64,000 nucleotides of DNA from CBDIDH01 sp965277595 (GTDB taxonomy: Bacteria; Planctomycetota; Planctomycetia; Isosphaerales; Isosphaeraceae): contig CBDIDH010000002.1 in the NCBI GenBank assembly GCA_965277595.1, forward strand, positions 2,170,001 through 2,234,000. Direction: 5' to 3'. The notes beneath the pieces were generated by a model, which had not been told where the DNA came from, did no database searches, and worked only from the letters and a program-made list of their open reading frames with translations. Position 1 is the first letter of the stretch, and each line of letters opens with the position of its first letter. Of this stretch, positions 53,376-63,159 are shown in pieces. A program made the position numbers and the translations under genes.

Positions 53376-54806
53376 TCAGACGCCAAGGCCGCTGAGGATC
53401 GAGAGAATGCCCGTCGATCCGTTCGGGTCGAGCAGGTGAGAGACGTTGTAGACGAGGTTGCCGAGAATCTGGTGGTTGCCCGTCGTGGCGCTGAGTTGAG
53501 CGTGAACGTTGCTGGTCGTGACGACCAGGCCAAGCAGGTTCACGTCAACCGGCGGCTGCGTGTCGTTGGGCAGGGCGGCGATGTCCAGGTTGAGAACGGG
53601 AGCTGTCGCGGGAGTTGTCGAGGTGTTGACAAGGTTGGGCAGCGCCAGCTTCTGAAGCGTCGGGCTGAGAGCGCCAAGGGCTCCGAGCGGAAGGGTCAGC
53701 GTCGACGCGTTGAGAACGCCGATCACCTTGCCGAGAATGGCGTTCAAATTCGTGTTCAGGGTGCTCAGGTTCGCGGGCGTGGCCTTCAAGGTGGTGAGCA
53801 CCTGGCCGAGCAGGTTACCGAGCAATTCACCGTTGCCCGCCTGAGAATCCACGTTCACCTGGATCTGATCCGTCTTGAGAACGAGGCCGAGCAGGTTGAG
53901 GTCAATCGGCGGAACCGTCAGCGCGAGGATCTGGCTCGTGCCGGTCGGCGGCGGCGTCGGCGCGGGAGTGGTCGTGCTGCCGAAGCCGGGGAGTTGCTGG
54001 TTCAACTGGCCAAGCAGGTGTTGCAGCTCGGCATTGATGGAGTTGATGTTGAGCGGCTTGGTGCTCTGGCCGTTGAGCAGGTTCGCCAGGTCGCCGATGA
54101 CGTTGCCGAGCACAAGCCCTGAGCCGGTGTGGGCAATGATCGAGACGTCAATCGGGCTCGTCGTGACCACGGCGCCAAGCAGGTTCAGGTTCACCGGCGC
54201 GACGTGCAGGTCAAGTACCGGCAAGGACGTCGCGGCGGGAACCGGCAGGGCGCCCGTGGGAAGGACTCCGCTGACACTCAGCTTCGACGCATTCGCCAGC
54301 GTGACGACGTTGCCGAGGACCGTGTTCAGAGCGTGGTTCACGCCGTTCAAATTCAGCAGGTTCGAGACGTCGCTGAGCAGGTTCCCGAGCAAGAGGCCCG
54401 ACCCCGCCTGCGCCGCGACCGTGACCTTGATCTCGCTCGTCTTCACTTCAAGACCAAGCAAATTCACGTCAAGCGGCTTCAGGTCGAGGGTCAAGATCGT
54501 GGTGGGAGCCGCCGCGGTCGTGGTCGTGGTGGTTGTTGTGGTCGTCGTTGTCGCGGCCGGCCGGATCGTGGCGGCGGTGACGGCATGGGGCACGATCGTC
54601 GGCGCTTTCGGGACGGAGATCGCGTTGACCTGCGGAGCCTGGCGGGCAAGCAGATACGCGGGCAAGGCCGGGGCCGTCGCGGCCGATGAAAGTACTAGGC
54701 GCTCTTCAAGCCCTTCGCAAAACATCGGGCGGGAACGCGAGACAGTCGACCGGCGTCGATTGCTGGAGACCGAACGACCTCGGGCGGAGGGGATTTGCAG
54801 ATTCAT
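53376..54806 (-). CDS. Secreted four-repeat protein with planctomycete LEERxxLS motif
   Basis: The ATG at 54806 with GAGGA upstream gives 476 residues. After a basic N-terminus, GLEERLVLSSA (residues 32-42) is the planctomycete surface-protein motif. A poly-Thr stretch follows (about 100-115). Then four degenerate modules of about 100 residues share LDL-x-NLLGLxVxTSxIxV and GxGxLLGNLL patterns. The repeats look like a beta-helix or fibre unit. The function is unknown. The opposite-strand frame of similar length is a high-GC shadow. Confidence 0.82.
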   Translation of the reverse strand: MNLQIPSARGRSVSSNRRRSTVSRSRPMFCEGLEERLVLSSAATAPALPAYLLARQAPQVNAISVPKAPTIVPHAVTAATIRPAATTTTTTTTTTTTAAAPTTILTLDLKPLDVNLLGLEVKTSEIKVTVAAQAGSGLLLGNLLSDVSNLLNLNGVNHALNTVLGNVVTLANASKLSVSGVLPTGALPVPAATSLPVLDLHVAPVNLNLLGAVVTTSPIDVSIIAHTGSGLVLGNVIGDLANLLNGQSTKPLNINSINAELQHLLGQLNQQLPGFGSTTTPAPTPPPTGTSQILALTVPPIDLNLLGLVLKTDQIQVNVDSQAGNGELLGNLLGQVLTTLKATPANLSTLNTNLNAILGKVIGVLNASTLTLPLGALGALSPTLQKLALPNLVNTSTTPATAPVLNLDIAALPNDTQPPVDVNLLGLVVTTSNVHAQLSATTGNHQILGNLVYNVSHLLDPNGSTGILSILSGLGV

Positions 54807-55139
54807 CGATATGGTCCTCGCCTGATGCTGATCCTGGTGTTGGAACGAACGCGCGCACAGCGATAAGAGGCGCGGAGTTGGAGCGCCGCCGTTCAACGAT
54901 AGAACGTCGAAGTTGAACCGAGTTTTCGAACGACAGAGCGGTGTCCGAACGAGACGCGCACTCACAAACGAAGGAGTGGGCCAGACCCCCCGGACCCCTC
55001 CCTAGCTAGCTAGTTCGATCGTCGATTCAATCCCTATTGCCGTGACGATTTCAGCAAGGCAAGTCCCGTACCAAATTGCATGGGTAGGGAAGTCTACGTG
55101 GGACGTGATGATCTGCGGGAACTTGACGAAAACGCGCGA
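54807..55139. other. Intergenic region, no gene supported
   Basis: The spacer lies between the four-repeat secreted gene start and the end of the radical SAM gene. It contains the short palindrome CTAGCTAGCTAG (55003-55014) followed by TTCGATCGTCGA. It should carry the promoter of the secreted-protein gene. Nothing else was recognised. Confidence 0.4.
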
Positions 55140-56702
55140 TCATGCCGAATTGTAAACCCGGGTCGTTCCGAGGGCGATTTGCCGGGCCATCGTGTAGGCG
55201 TGGTAATGCACGGCGCAGAGGATCACGTAACCGAGAACGACGGCCGGATCGCGTCGGATCTTGACGAGATTCCAGACGCGCCGGCGGTACTCGCGGCGCA
55301 GGATCGGATCGGGAACGCCACTCATCAACCGTGCGAAGAGACCGGCGGCTTGCGCGGCGAGTCGCCCTTGCCCGGCGAGATTGCGCAAGGGTCGGCGAGC
55401 CCAGTAGCGAGACCGGGCGCGGCCGATCTCAAGTTTCTGGTCGATGAAGAGGGCGTCGAGCCGGCCGAAGTAGGCGTCGGGGGCATAAAGGTCGTTGAGA
55501 ACCTTGATATAGCCGTCGCGGAGTGATTCGCGGGTCAGGTTCAGGGGGATGACGTTCGTTCCGAATTCCGACTCGTCGTCGGGGTCAAGCCTTCCTTCAA
55601 GGCCAAGGCGGTCGTAAAGTGGGGTCTTGGGAGGGGCGTAAAGCATTCCGATCATGGCCAGGACGATCCTGGCATCACGGATAAACTCGCGCTGGGCGTC
55701 GAAGATGGTCTCGTCGTCGTTGTCAAAGCCGAGAATCATTCCACACCAGACCTCCATCCCAGCGTCCTGGATGCGCCGGACCTTGTCGAGCATCGAACCC
55801 CCGGCGCGGACGTTCTGGAACTTCTTCGTCTCGCGGAGCGATGCCTCGTTAGGGCTTTCGATGCCGATGAAAACGCTGATAACGTTGGCCTCGGCCATCA
55901 GTTCCATCAGTTCGGCGTCGTCGGCCAGGTCAATCGACGCCTCGGTATAAAAGGTCAGCGGATAGCCGCGCGCGACTTGCCAGGCGATCACCTCGCGCAG
56001 GACGACCTTGATGGCCTTCTTGTTGCCGATCAGGTTGTCATCCACAATGAAGACGATCTCCATCCCTTGCTGGCGAAGGGCATCAAGCTCGGCGAGGATC
56101 TGGTCGGTCGCCTTGATCCGGGGGCGTCGGCCGAAGGTGACGATGATGTCGCAAAACTCGCATTGAAACGGGCACCCGCGCGAGAATTGCAGGCTCCCGA
56201 AAAGGTAATGCCGCATCTTCAAGAGGTCGAACCGAGGAACGGGCATCCGCGACATGTCGGTCTTCTCAGCCTGTTCATAGCGGTACGCGTGCGTGCCGAG
56301 AGCCCATTCGTTGAGAAAACGCGGCCAGGTCTCCTCGGCCTCGCCGACGAAAATGACGTCGGCGTGGTCTCCAAAATACGCCTCTTGCAAGGTGACCCAG
56401 GGGCCGCCGACGACCGTGAACGCCTCGCGCTCTTTTAACTCGGCCAGAATCTCCTTCATGCGAAACCGCTGGACGCTCATGCCGGTGACGCCGACGATGT
56501 CGGCCCGGGCGCATCGGGCGAAGTCGATCGGTTCGACGTTTTCATCGATGAGCGTGACGGTATGTCCCTCGGGCGTCAGCGCCGCGAGAAGCGGAAGGCA
56601 GGCGACCGGCATGTTCGACCGCTTGCCCATGAAGGGGAGGGCGTGCTCCATGCCCCAGTAAGAGACCTCGAACCGGGGGTTGATCAGGACGATGTCGGCC
56701 AT
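55140..56702 (-). CDS. B12-binding radical SAM protein
   Basis: With the ATG at 56702 the protein is 520 residues. The N-terminal B12-binding domain (about 1-150) is followed by a radical SAM core with the CxxxCxxC cluster in RGCPFQCEFCDI and the VFIGIESPNEASLRE motif, and then a C-terminal DUF4070-like region (about 385-520). This is the class of the hopanoid- or bacteriochlorophyll-related methylases; the substrate is unknown. It lies opposite the DUF1549 gene and is separated from it by 196 bases. Confidence 0.93.
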   Translation of the reverse strand: MADIVLINPRFEVSYWGMEHALPFMGKRSNMPVACLPLLAALTPEGHTVTLIDENVEPIDFARCARADIVGVTGMSVQRFRMKEILAELKEREAFTVVGGPWVTLQEAYFGDHADVIFVGEAEETWPRFLNEWALGTHAYRYEQAEKTDMSRMPVPRFDLLKMRHYLFGSLQFSRGCPFQCEFCDIIVTFGRRPRIKATDQILAELDALRQQGMEIVFIVDDNLIGNKKAIKVVLREVIAWQVARGYPLTFYTEASIDLADDAELMELMAEANVISVFIGIESPNEASLRETKKFQNVRAGGSMLDKVRRIQDAGMEVWCGMILGFDNDDETIFDAQREFIRDARIVLAMIGMLYAPPKTPLYDRLGLEGRLDPDDESEFGTNVIPLNLTRESLRDGYIKVLNDLYAPDAYFGRLDALFIDQKLEIGRARSRYWARRPLRNLAGQGRLAAQAAGLFARLMSGVPDPILRREYRRRVWNLVKIRRDPAVVLGYVILCAVHYHAYTMARQIALGTTRVYNSA

Positions 56703-56898
56703 TGGGATTCGAGATCCTCTCGACGGTTTGGCGGCGAATGTCCCCGGCCGACCCCCTTTTGGCGGCTTGGCCGACGGCTCATCGTAGCGTCTCTCGTCTT
56801 GAGAACACAGTCGCCTCGATGGATAATGAGAATCGACCGCCGGTCCGCAACGAGCGAACGGGCCGCCGACCCACCGAAAGACCCGGAGCGACGCAATC

Positions 56899-58836
56899 AT
56901 GAGGATGGCCTTGTTCAACAAGGGGGCGGCCCTCGCGGCTGGCCTCGCGGGCCTGATCGCTCTGGCCCCAATACAGGGCGTCGCGGCGGACGCTGACCCG
57001 GTTCCGCCCCGCATTGACTTTTCCCACGAGATCGCGCCGGTCATCAAGAACCGTTGCGTCCGCTGCCATGCCGACGGCACCTATAAAGGTGCGTTCTCGC
57101 TCGATACCCGCGAATCGGCCGTGAAGTCAAAAGCGATCGTCCCCGGCAAGGCGACCGAGAGTGAACTCGTCGAACGCCTTCAGTCCAACGACCCTGAGTT
57201 TCGGATGCCCCCCGAGGGCAAGCGGCTCTCGCCGGCCGAGGTGGCCCGATTTTCCGCCTGGATTGACCAGGGCCTGACCTGGGAACCTGGCTTCACGTTC
57301 AAGACCGGCGCGTATGTCGCCCCGCTCTTGCTCAAGAAGGTCGACCTTCCACCGCCTCATGCCGGGCGTGACCATCCGATCGACCGGATCATCGACGCCT
57401 ATCAGGTTTCCAAAACGATCCCCACTCCGGCCGAGGCCGTTGACCGCACTTTCGCCCGTCGCCTCTTCCTTGATGTCATTGGCCTGCTCCCTCCGCCCGA
57501 CGAGCTTGACGCCTTTGAAGCCGCGACCGATCCCGAGAAGCGCGAACGTCTCGTTCGCCGCGTTCTGGAGGACAGGCGGGCCTATGCCGATCACTGGTTG
57601 ACCTTCTGGAACGACCTTCTTCGCAACGACTACAAGGGGACCGGCTACATCGACGGCGGTCGGAAGCAGATTACGGAGTGGCTGTATGCGTCGTTGATGG
57701 CGAACAAGCCGTATGACGCCTTTGTCCGCGAGCTGATCAACCCGGGAATCGATTCGGAAGGGTTTATCAACGGAATCAAGTGGCGCGGGCGGGTCAACGC
57801 CAGCCAGGTGACCGAGGTCCAGTTTTCGCAGAACATCGCGCAGGTCTTCTTCGGCGTGAACATGAAGTGCGCCTCGTGTCACGATAGCTTTATCGACCGC
57901 TGGACGCTCGACGATGCCTATGGCCTGGCCGCGGTGACCGCCTCGAAGCCGCTGGAAGTCGCCCGCTGCGACGTCCCGACCGGCAAATTCGCCGCGCCGA
58001 AGTTCCTCTGGCCGGACCTTGGCTCGATCGATCCCAAAGCCCCCCGCGCCGATCGGTTGAAACGTTTGGCCGAACTCACGACGCATCCCGACAACGGCCG
58101 GTTTCCCCGGACCATCGTCAACCGCGTCTGGCAGCGCCTCTTCGGGCGCGGGATCGTCCACCCGGTTGACGTGATGGCCAACGAACCCTGGTCCGAGAAC
58201 CTACTGGAATACCTCTCCGGCTACCTCGTCAGCCACGGTTATGACCTCAAAGCGCTGATTGGCCACATCGCGACCTCGCACACGTATCAAGGCCGGCCCG
58301 CGCTTGCCGACGACGAGGCCCCGGCCGGATCGTACGTCTTCCGCGGCCCCGAGGTGAAGCGAATGACCGCCGAGGAATTCCTCGATGGCGTCTGGTCGGT
58401 CACCGGTGCCGGTCCGCAACGCGCTGACGCCCCGGTCAAGCCAACGGCCGAGGCAACCGCCCCGTTACACCGGTTCGTGCGTGCTGCTCTGGTGAACTCC
58501 GATCCGCTCTCGCGATCACTCGGCCGGCCGAACCGCGAGCAGGTTGTCACAACCCGCGCTGACCTTCTGACGACCCTTCAGGCCCTCGACCTCTCGAACG
58601 GCCAGACCCTAACCGACCTCGTTGCCCTCGGAGCCTCGAACCTCTTGAAGGCTAACCCAGGCGCCAGGGCCGAGACCCTCACCGAGACTGTCTACCTTCG
58701 GTCGCTCGGCCGACGCCCCACCGACGTGGAAGCCTCGACGGCCCGCGACCTGATCGGCGAACCCGCCACCGCCGACGGTCTCGCCGATTTGCTCTGGGCG
58801 GTCTTCATGCTCCCGGAATTCCAGCTCATCCGCTGA
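56899..58836 (+). CDS. Planctomycete cytochrome c with DUF1549/DUF1553 domains
   Basis: The 645-residue protein has a signal peptide and a PSCyt1 domain with C53-VRC-H57, then DUF1549 (about 160-370, including a second heme-like C324-ASC-H328) and DUF1553 (about 390-640). The order cytochrome, DUF1549, DUF1553 is the planctomycete pattern. It should bind c-type heme outside the cytoplasmic membrane. The DUF1501 gene follows after 41 bases, the usual partner, so both are probably one operon. Confidence 0.95.
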   Translation: MRMALFNKGAALAAGLAGLIALAPIQGVAADADPVPPRIDFSHEIAPVIKNRCVRCHADGTYKGAFSLDTRESAVKSKAIVPGKATESELVERLQSNDPEFRMPPEGKRLSPAEVARFSAWIDQGLTWEPGFTFKTGAYVAPLLLKKVDLPPPHAGRDHPIDRIIDAYQVSKTIPTPAEAVDRTFARRLFLDVIGLLPPPDELDAFEAATDPEKRERLVRRVLEDRRAYADHWLTFWNDLLRNDYKGTGYIDGGRKQITEWLYASLMANKPYDAFVRELINPGIDSEGFINGIKWRGRVNASQVTEVQFSQNIAQVFFGVNMKCASCHDSFIDRWTLDDAYGLAAVTASKPLEVARCDVPTGKFAAPKFLWPDLGSIDPKAPRADRLKRLAELTTHPDNGRFPRTIVNRVWQRLFGRGIVHPVDVMANEPWSENLLEYLSGYLVSHGYDLKALIGHIATSHTYQGRPALADDEAPAGSYVFRGPEVKRMTAEEFLDGVWSVTGAGPQRADAPVKPTAEATAPLHRFVRAALVNSDPLSRSLGRPNREQVVTTRADLLTTLQALDLSNGQTLTDLVALGASNLLKANPGARAETLTETVYLRSLGRRPTDVEASTARDLIGEPATADGLADLLWAVFMLPEFQLIR

Positions 58837-58877
58837 CGGTTGGCCGACACTCTCTTGCTCAAAACGGAGCCGATCTC

Positions 58878-60326
58878 ATGTCGATTGAACGGTCTGCCAG
58901 CCGCCGCGAATTCCTCAAAGCCACCGGCGCCGCGGCTGTGGCCGCGCTCGCCTCGGGCGAGCCTCGGACTCTTCTCGGCGCCGACGGCCGCCCCGCCTTC
59001 ACGCATCCGAAAGCAACGGCGGATACCGTCATCCTTCTCTGGATGGGGGGCGGGATGGCCGCTCCCGAAACGTTCGACCCGAAGCGATACACTCCGTTCG
59101 AGATTGGCGTGCCCTCGGGAGAGATCCTCTGCACCTTCCCGAGCATTGACACGGTTGTCGATGGCATCAAGTTCTCCAAGGGCCTGGAAAACGTCGCCAG
59201 GATCATGGATCGGGGAACCTTGATCCGGTCGCACGTCGTGGCTGACCTCGGGAACATTCTCCACTCGCGGCATCAATACCACTGGCACACCGGTTACGTT
59301 CCGCCACAGACCGTCGCCGCGCCTCACATCGGGGCCTGGGTCGCGCGCGTTCTCGGCCCAAGAAACCCGGCCGTTCCGGCCTTTCTGAACATCGGCCAGC
59401 GGCTTGAAGGCAATGGCGAGTCGGAAGAACTCAAGGCGTTCACGACGGCCGGTTTCCTCGGCAGTGAATACGGCCCCTTCAATCTGCCCTTTCCGCTCGA
59501 TGCCGTCGCCGCCGTTCGACCGCCGAAAGGGATGAGCCGCGACCGGTTCACCGCCCGTGAGCGTGCCTACAAGAAATTGATCAAGCAAAGCCCAATGGGC
59601 GACCTCGCCAGCGACTATCATCAGGAGTCGATGGTTCGCGCCTTCGAGAACGCGCACCGGCTCTTGAACTCCCCCGAGCGCGACGCCTTTGATCTTAGCA
59701 AGGAGCCGAAAGAGAGTTTTGATACCTACAACACCGGCCGGTTTGGCCAGGGGTGCTTGCTCGCCCGACGACTCACCGAGGCCGGAGCGCGTTACATCGA
59801 GGTGACGACCGAGTACGTTCCGTTCGTGAGCTGGGACACGCACGAGAACGGCCACACCACCGCCGAGGCCATGAAGGCCCAGATCGACCGGCCGATTGCC
59901 CGGTTGATCCTCGATTTGGAAGAACGCGGCCTGCTTGACAGGACCCTCGTCGTCCTTGCCAGCGAATTCAGCCGCGACATGATGATCGAGGGCGTACCCG
60001 GCAGCACGGCCCAAGACCAGTCACTGGCCCGGACGGACGTCATGAAGGAGTTGAAGCAATATGGTTTGCACCGGCATTTCACCGGTTCGGGATGCGTGCT
60101 CCTCTTTGGCGGCGGCGTGAAGCGGGGCCACCTCCACGGTGAGACCGCGCCTGAGCGCCCGCTCGTCACGATCAAGGACCCGGTTTCCATCCCCGACCTG
60201 CATGCGACGATCTTCACGGCGCTGGGGATCTCTCCCGCGACCGCCTTTGACGTCGAGAAACGCCCCTTTTACGCCACGGACAACGGAAAAGGCCGCCCCG
60301 TGACGTCCATCCTTGCCCGGGGTTAA
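58878..60326 (+). CDS. Tat-exported DUF1501 protein paired with the DUF1549/1553 gene
   Basis: The 482-residue protein starts with a twin-arginine leader (SASRREFLKATGAAAVAALA) and holds a DUF1501 domain: VILLWMGGGMAAPETFDP, RSHVVADLGNILHSRHQYHWHTGY, TEYVPFVSWDTHENGH and LVVLASEFSRDMMIEG. It is homologous to the protein at 9931. The partner upstream ends 41 bases earlier. A joint role in degrading or modifying extracellular substrates is inferred from the family. Confidence 0.94.
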   Translation: MSIERSASRREFLKATGAAAVAALASGEPRTLLGADGRPAFTHPKATADTVILLWMGGGMAAPETFDPKRYTPFEIGVPSGEILCTFPSIDTVVDGIKFSKGLENVARIMDRGTLIRSHVVADLGNILHSRHQYHWHTGYVPPQTVAAPHIGAWVARVLGPRNPAVPAFLNIGQRLEGNGESEELKAFTTAGFLGSEYGPFNLPFPLDAVAAVRPPKGMSRDRFTARERAYKKLIKQSPMGDLASDYHQESMVRAFENAHRLLNSPERDAFDLSKEPKESFDTYNTGRFGQGCLLARRLTEAGARYIEVTTEYVPFVSWDTHENGHTTAEAMKAQIDRPIARLILDLEERGLLDRTLVVLASEFSRDMMIEGVPGSTAQDQSLARTDVMKELKQYGLHRHFTGSGCVLLFGGGVKRGHLHGETAPERPLVTIKDPVSIPDLHATIFTALGISPATAFDVEKRPFYATDNGKGRPVTSILARG

Positions 60327-60344
60327 ACACGAGAATTGCAAAGT

Positions 60345-60414
60345 GCCGATGACCGAGAACCAATGACCGAAAAGATTCAGCTTCTTGGTTTTCGGTCCTC
60401 GACGAGACCGACGT
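60345..60414. repeat. Palindromic GATGACC heptamer repeat
   Basis: Left arm GCCGATGACCGAGAACCAATGACCGA and right arm TTGGTTTTCGGTCCTCGACGAG form a degenerate hairpin between the convergent DUF1501 and adenylate cyclase genes. It is in the window-wide heptamer family. Confidence 0.65.
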
Positions 60415-62223
60415 TTACTTGGTTTCGAGTGTGAAAACAGGATCAAAATCGTGCGCGGGCGAGCGTAGGTGTTCGATCGCCTTCGAGGCCAGGGTGAGCG
60501 ACGGGGTGTCGTGGCGGGCCTCGGCGTCGTCAAGCAGTGGAAAGAGAGCGCGACAGGCCTTGAAAAGGTGGCCTTGCTCGAAGAGACTGAGCGCATCTTC
60601 ATAGGCGTCGCGGTCGGCCGTCCAACGGGACGGAGCAACCTCGCCGTGAAGCTCGAAGAGTTCCACGGGGGCGTCGATTCCGACGACGCGAACCCGGCAG
60701 AGCCTGCGGGTGGCGAAGGGTTCAACGAGCCGGGCGTGAGTCGCCCCGGTGATCAGGATCGGCACGCCAAGCTGCTTGGTCGCTCCCTCGACCCGGCTGG
60801 CAAGGTTCACCGTGTTGCCGAGCGGGCCGTACTTCATCCGGTGCCGGCTTCCCGTGTTGCCGACGAGCGCCTCGCCGGTGTTCACCCCGATACCCAAGGC
60901 GACCGGCTTGCCGATCCGTTCCGCCCAGCGATCATTGAGGCCGGGTAGCTCGCCAATCATCGCCATCGCGGCGCGCGCGGCCCGAGCGGCGTGGTCGGGC
61001 TGGGCGACCGGGGCGTTCCACATGGCGAGGATGCCGTCGCCGACGTAGTCAACCACCACGCCGCCATACTCGTGAATCCGCGCCGTGAGGCGGTCGAGGA
61101 CATCGCCGATGAGCAGGCAGGTCTCGCGCGGGCCGAGCCGCTCGGCGATCCGCGAGAACCCGCGAATGTCGCTGACAAGGACGGTGACCTCGCTGTCCCG
61201 GCCTTCGAGCAAGCCCGGGTCGCGGTCGAGCTGATCGGCGAGGCCGCCGCCGAAGAATTGCTCAAACTGGACGTGCCGCCGGGCGGCCTCGGCCTCGCTG
61301 CTCATCCGGGCGATCCCCGCCGCGGCGGCGGCGGCCAGAACTTGAACAAGTTGCGCGTGCAGCGGTCGGATTTCCGTCGAGGCGGCGGCGAGAGCGCTGA
61401 CACCCTGGCCCTTCGCTCCGTAAACCGCGCCAATGACCGACATTCCATCGGCGTCGAGGATCGGCGAGGCGACCACCGCGGCGATTCCCGTGAGGCTCTG
61501 TTCGGGATTCAAGGCCCCGCTCGCCTGGTAGAAGGTTCTCCGCTCGCGGCAGACCCGCTCCAGAACGGTCCGGCTGAAGTCCATTCGAAGCGCATTGGTG
61601 GGCGTCGCGAACCGGGAGACCGCCTTCCAGTCGTCGCAGCCATGCTGGCGGAGCAGAACGAGACCGTAATCGAGTCCGATCAACTCGACGACCGCCCGGG
61701 CGATCTCCTCATAGAACTCGGACGAGCAGGCTGCCGACCGCTGAATGGCGACGACGGCTTCAAACCATCGGGTAAGTTGTTCGGGGCCAGGGGTTCCCAG
61801 CAGGTGTTCCAGGCCCCCGATTGTCCCCCGGGTCAAGGGCGACGTGTGAACTGGCTGGGCGACCGTCATCAATGGCCCGGCGTCGGTGGGTTCCTCGATC
61901 CCGGCGCGGGCCTCGATCAGGGTCTGACCGACCGTCAGGCGCACTGGCAGGACGACCTCGAAGTGGCCGCCGATGGGAATGGTCGTGCCGTCGGCGACCT
62001 GGATCGTGACGCGCTTGCTCAGGTTTGTCAGGCGGACCCGACCGGCGGGGAGTTCCTCGATCCGAAGGTGATCCGCCGACACATAGTCGTCTTTCAGGTC
62101 GCGGCGGGCGTAGCCGTCCTTCATCTTCCGAACAACATCGACCTCCCGGCCGAACTCCAGCGGGCCTCCGGCGTGCTCGAACTGGAAAGACTCTTTCTTG
62201 TTTGACACAAAGAACCGCAGCAT
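60415..62223 (-). CDS. FHA-GAF-adenylate/guanylate cyclase (class III)
   Basis: The 602-residue cytoplasmic protein has an FHA-like domain (about 15-105, with GREV, SADHLRI and LTNLSKR), a GAF domain (about 150-310) and a class III cyclase domain (about 335-520) with the metal-binding Asp in VSDIRGFSRI and VVVDYVGDGILAMWNAP, and MKYGPLGNTVNLASRVEG, which includes the transition-state Asn/Arg. A C-terminal helical tail (about 535-602) follows. The FHA domain implies control by phosphothreonine signals. The substrate (ATP or GTP) cannot be decided. Confidence 0.94.
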   Translation of the reverse strand: MLRFFVSNKKESFQFEHAGGPLEFGREVDVVRKMKDGYARRDLKDDYVSADHLRIEELPAGRVRLTNLSKRVTIQVADGTTIPIGGHFEVVLPVRLTVGQTLIEARAGIEEPTDAGPLMTVAQPVHTSPLTRGTIGGLEHLLGTPGPEQLTRWFEAVVAIQRSAACSSEFYEEIARAVVELIGLDYGLVLLRQHGCDDWKAVSRFATPTNALRMDFSRTVLERVCRERRTFYQASGALNPEQSLTGIAAVVASPILDADGMSVIGAVYGAKGQGVSALAAASTEIRPLHAQLVQVLAAAAAAGIARMSSEAEAARRHVQFEQFFGGGLADQLDRDPGLLEGRDSEVTVLVSDIRGFSRIAERLGPRETCLLIGDVLDRLTARIHEYGGVVVDYVGDGILAMWNAPVAQPDHAARAARAAMAMIGELPGLNDRWAERIGKPVALGIGVNTGEALVGNTGSRHRMKYGPLGNTVNLASRVEGATKQLGVPILITGATHARLVEPFATRRLCRVRVVGIDAPVELFELHGEVAPSRWTADRDAYEDALSLFEQGHLFKACRALFPLLDDAEARHDTPSLTLASKAIEHLRSPAHDFDPVFTLETK

Positions 62224-62463
62224 CGCGATGCCCCCGCCCGACCTCGGGCTGCCCGGTCTTCCCAGCGCGCACCTCGGGATTTTCTCACCGGAACGCCACC
62301 GGAGAGCCGATCGTTGACCTTTGACGACCCATTTTACTCGGTTTCCGATGTCGGGGATACAAGGCTGTCGTGTATCGATCGGATCGACAGGTCAAGGGCC
62401 GACATGTTTCGGCCTGGCCTCCGGTATTCCTCAAGATCGGGTCTGCCCTTGGGATTTCGAGGC

Positions 62464-62940
62464 ATGTCAAAACCGTCTCCGCGATTCGCCCCCGGAACCG
62501 AACCGCTGGAATCGCGGTGCGTCCCCACCGCGCTGGCCGTGACCCTCTCGGCAAGCCCGAACATCTTGCGGCCGATCTTGCCGAGCAACCAGCCGCACGC
62601 GGTCGGGGTTCAGCACGTCTTGCCCGTGACTCTCGCCGGAGAGATCGCCGGGCCTGTCTCGGGCAACCTGATCGTGCGCTATCAGGTCGTCGATCAGTAC
62701 GGCCAGGATGAACCGATCGGAACCATCACGCACGTGATGCCCGTCAAAGGGGGTCGGTTCTTCTATTTTACCCGGATCGGGCTGAGCGACCACCGCGACC
62801 CGCATATTCCCGGCGGGCGGCAGTACCAGGTGATCGTCACGGCCGAGACCGTCAATGGCTCGGGGACGGCCACGGCCTCGGTCACCGTGCCGCCGGTCGG
62901 ATTCTTCGCCAAGGCCGCGCGGCTCGCCAGGTCGCATTGA
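62464..62940 (+). CDS. Small secreted planctomycete surface protein
   Basis: The ATG at 62464 follows CGAGG, giving 158 residues. Residues 14-24 (PLESRCVPTAL) are a variant of the LExRxLLS planctomycete surface motif. The rest resembles a single beta-sandwich domain (VTLAGEIAGPVSGNLIVRYQVVDQYG and YQVIVTAETVNGSGTATASVTV), like an Ig-fold. It is probably cell-surface exposed. The frame is open upstream to about 62314, but that part lacks a ribosome site. Confidence 0.75.
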   Translation: MSKPSPRFAPGTEPLESRCVPTALAVTLSASPNILRPILPSNQPHAVGVQHVLPVTLAGEIAGPVSGNLIVRYQVVDQYGQDEPIGTITHVMPVKGGRFFYFTRIGLSDHRDPHIPGGRQYQVIVTAETVNGSGTATASVTVPPVGFFAKAARLARSH

Positions 62941-63159
62941 GTCGGCTACTGACAAGGGTCTGACACTCTGCCTTCGCGGGTCTTGACGGACGATCGGATT
63001 CGCGTCCTTGATTTGAGGGTTGTTGACGCGAGATCGCCTGTCCATTACCTTTAATTTGGCAATGGCCCGACGGGTCGATGGGCGACCCGAGACCTGCCCT
63101 CGTCCGACGCGCCACGGCCTTCCATCCAGGAAGGCTGGAACCATCGAGGTTGATCAACG

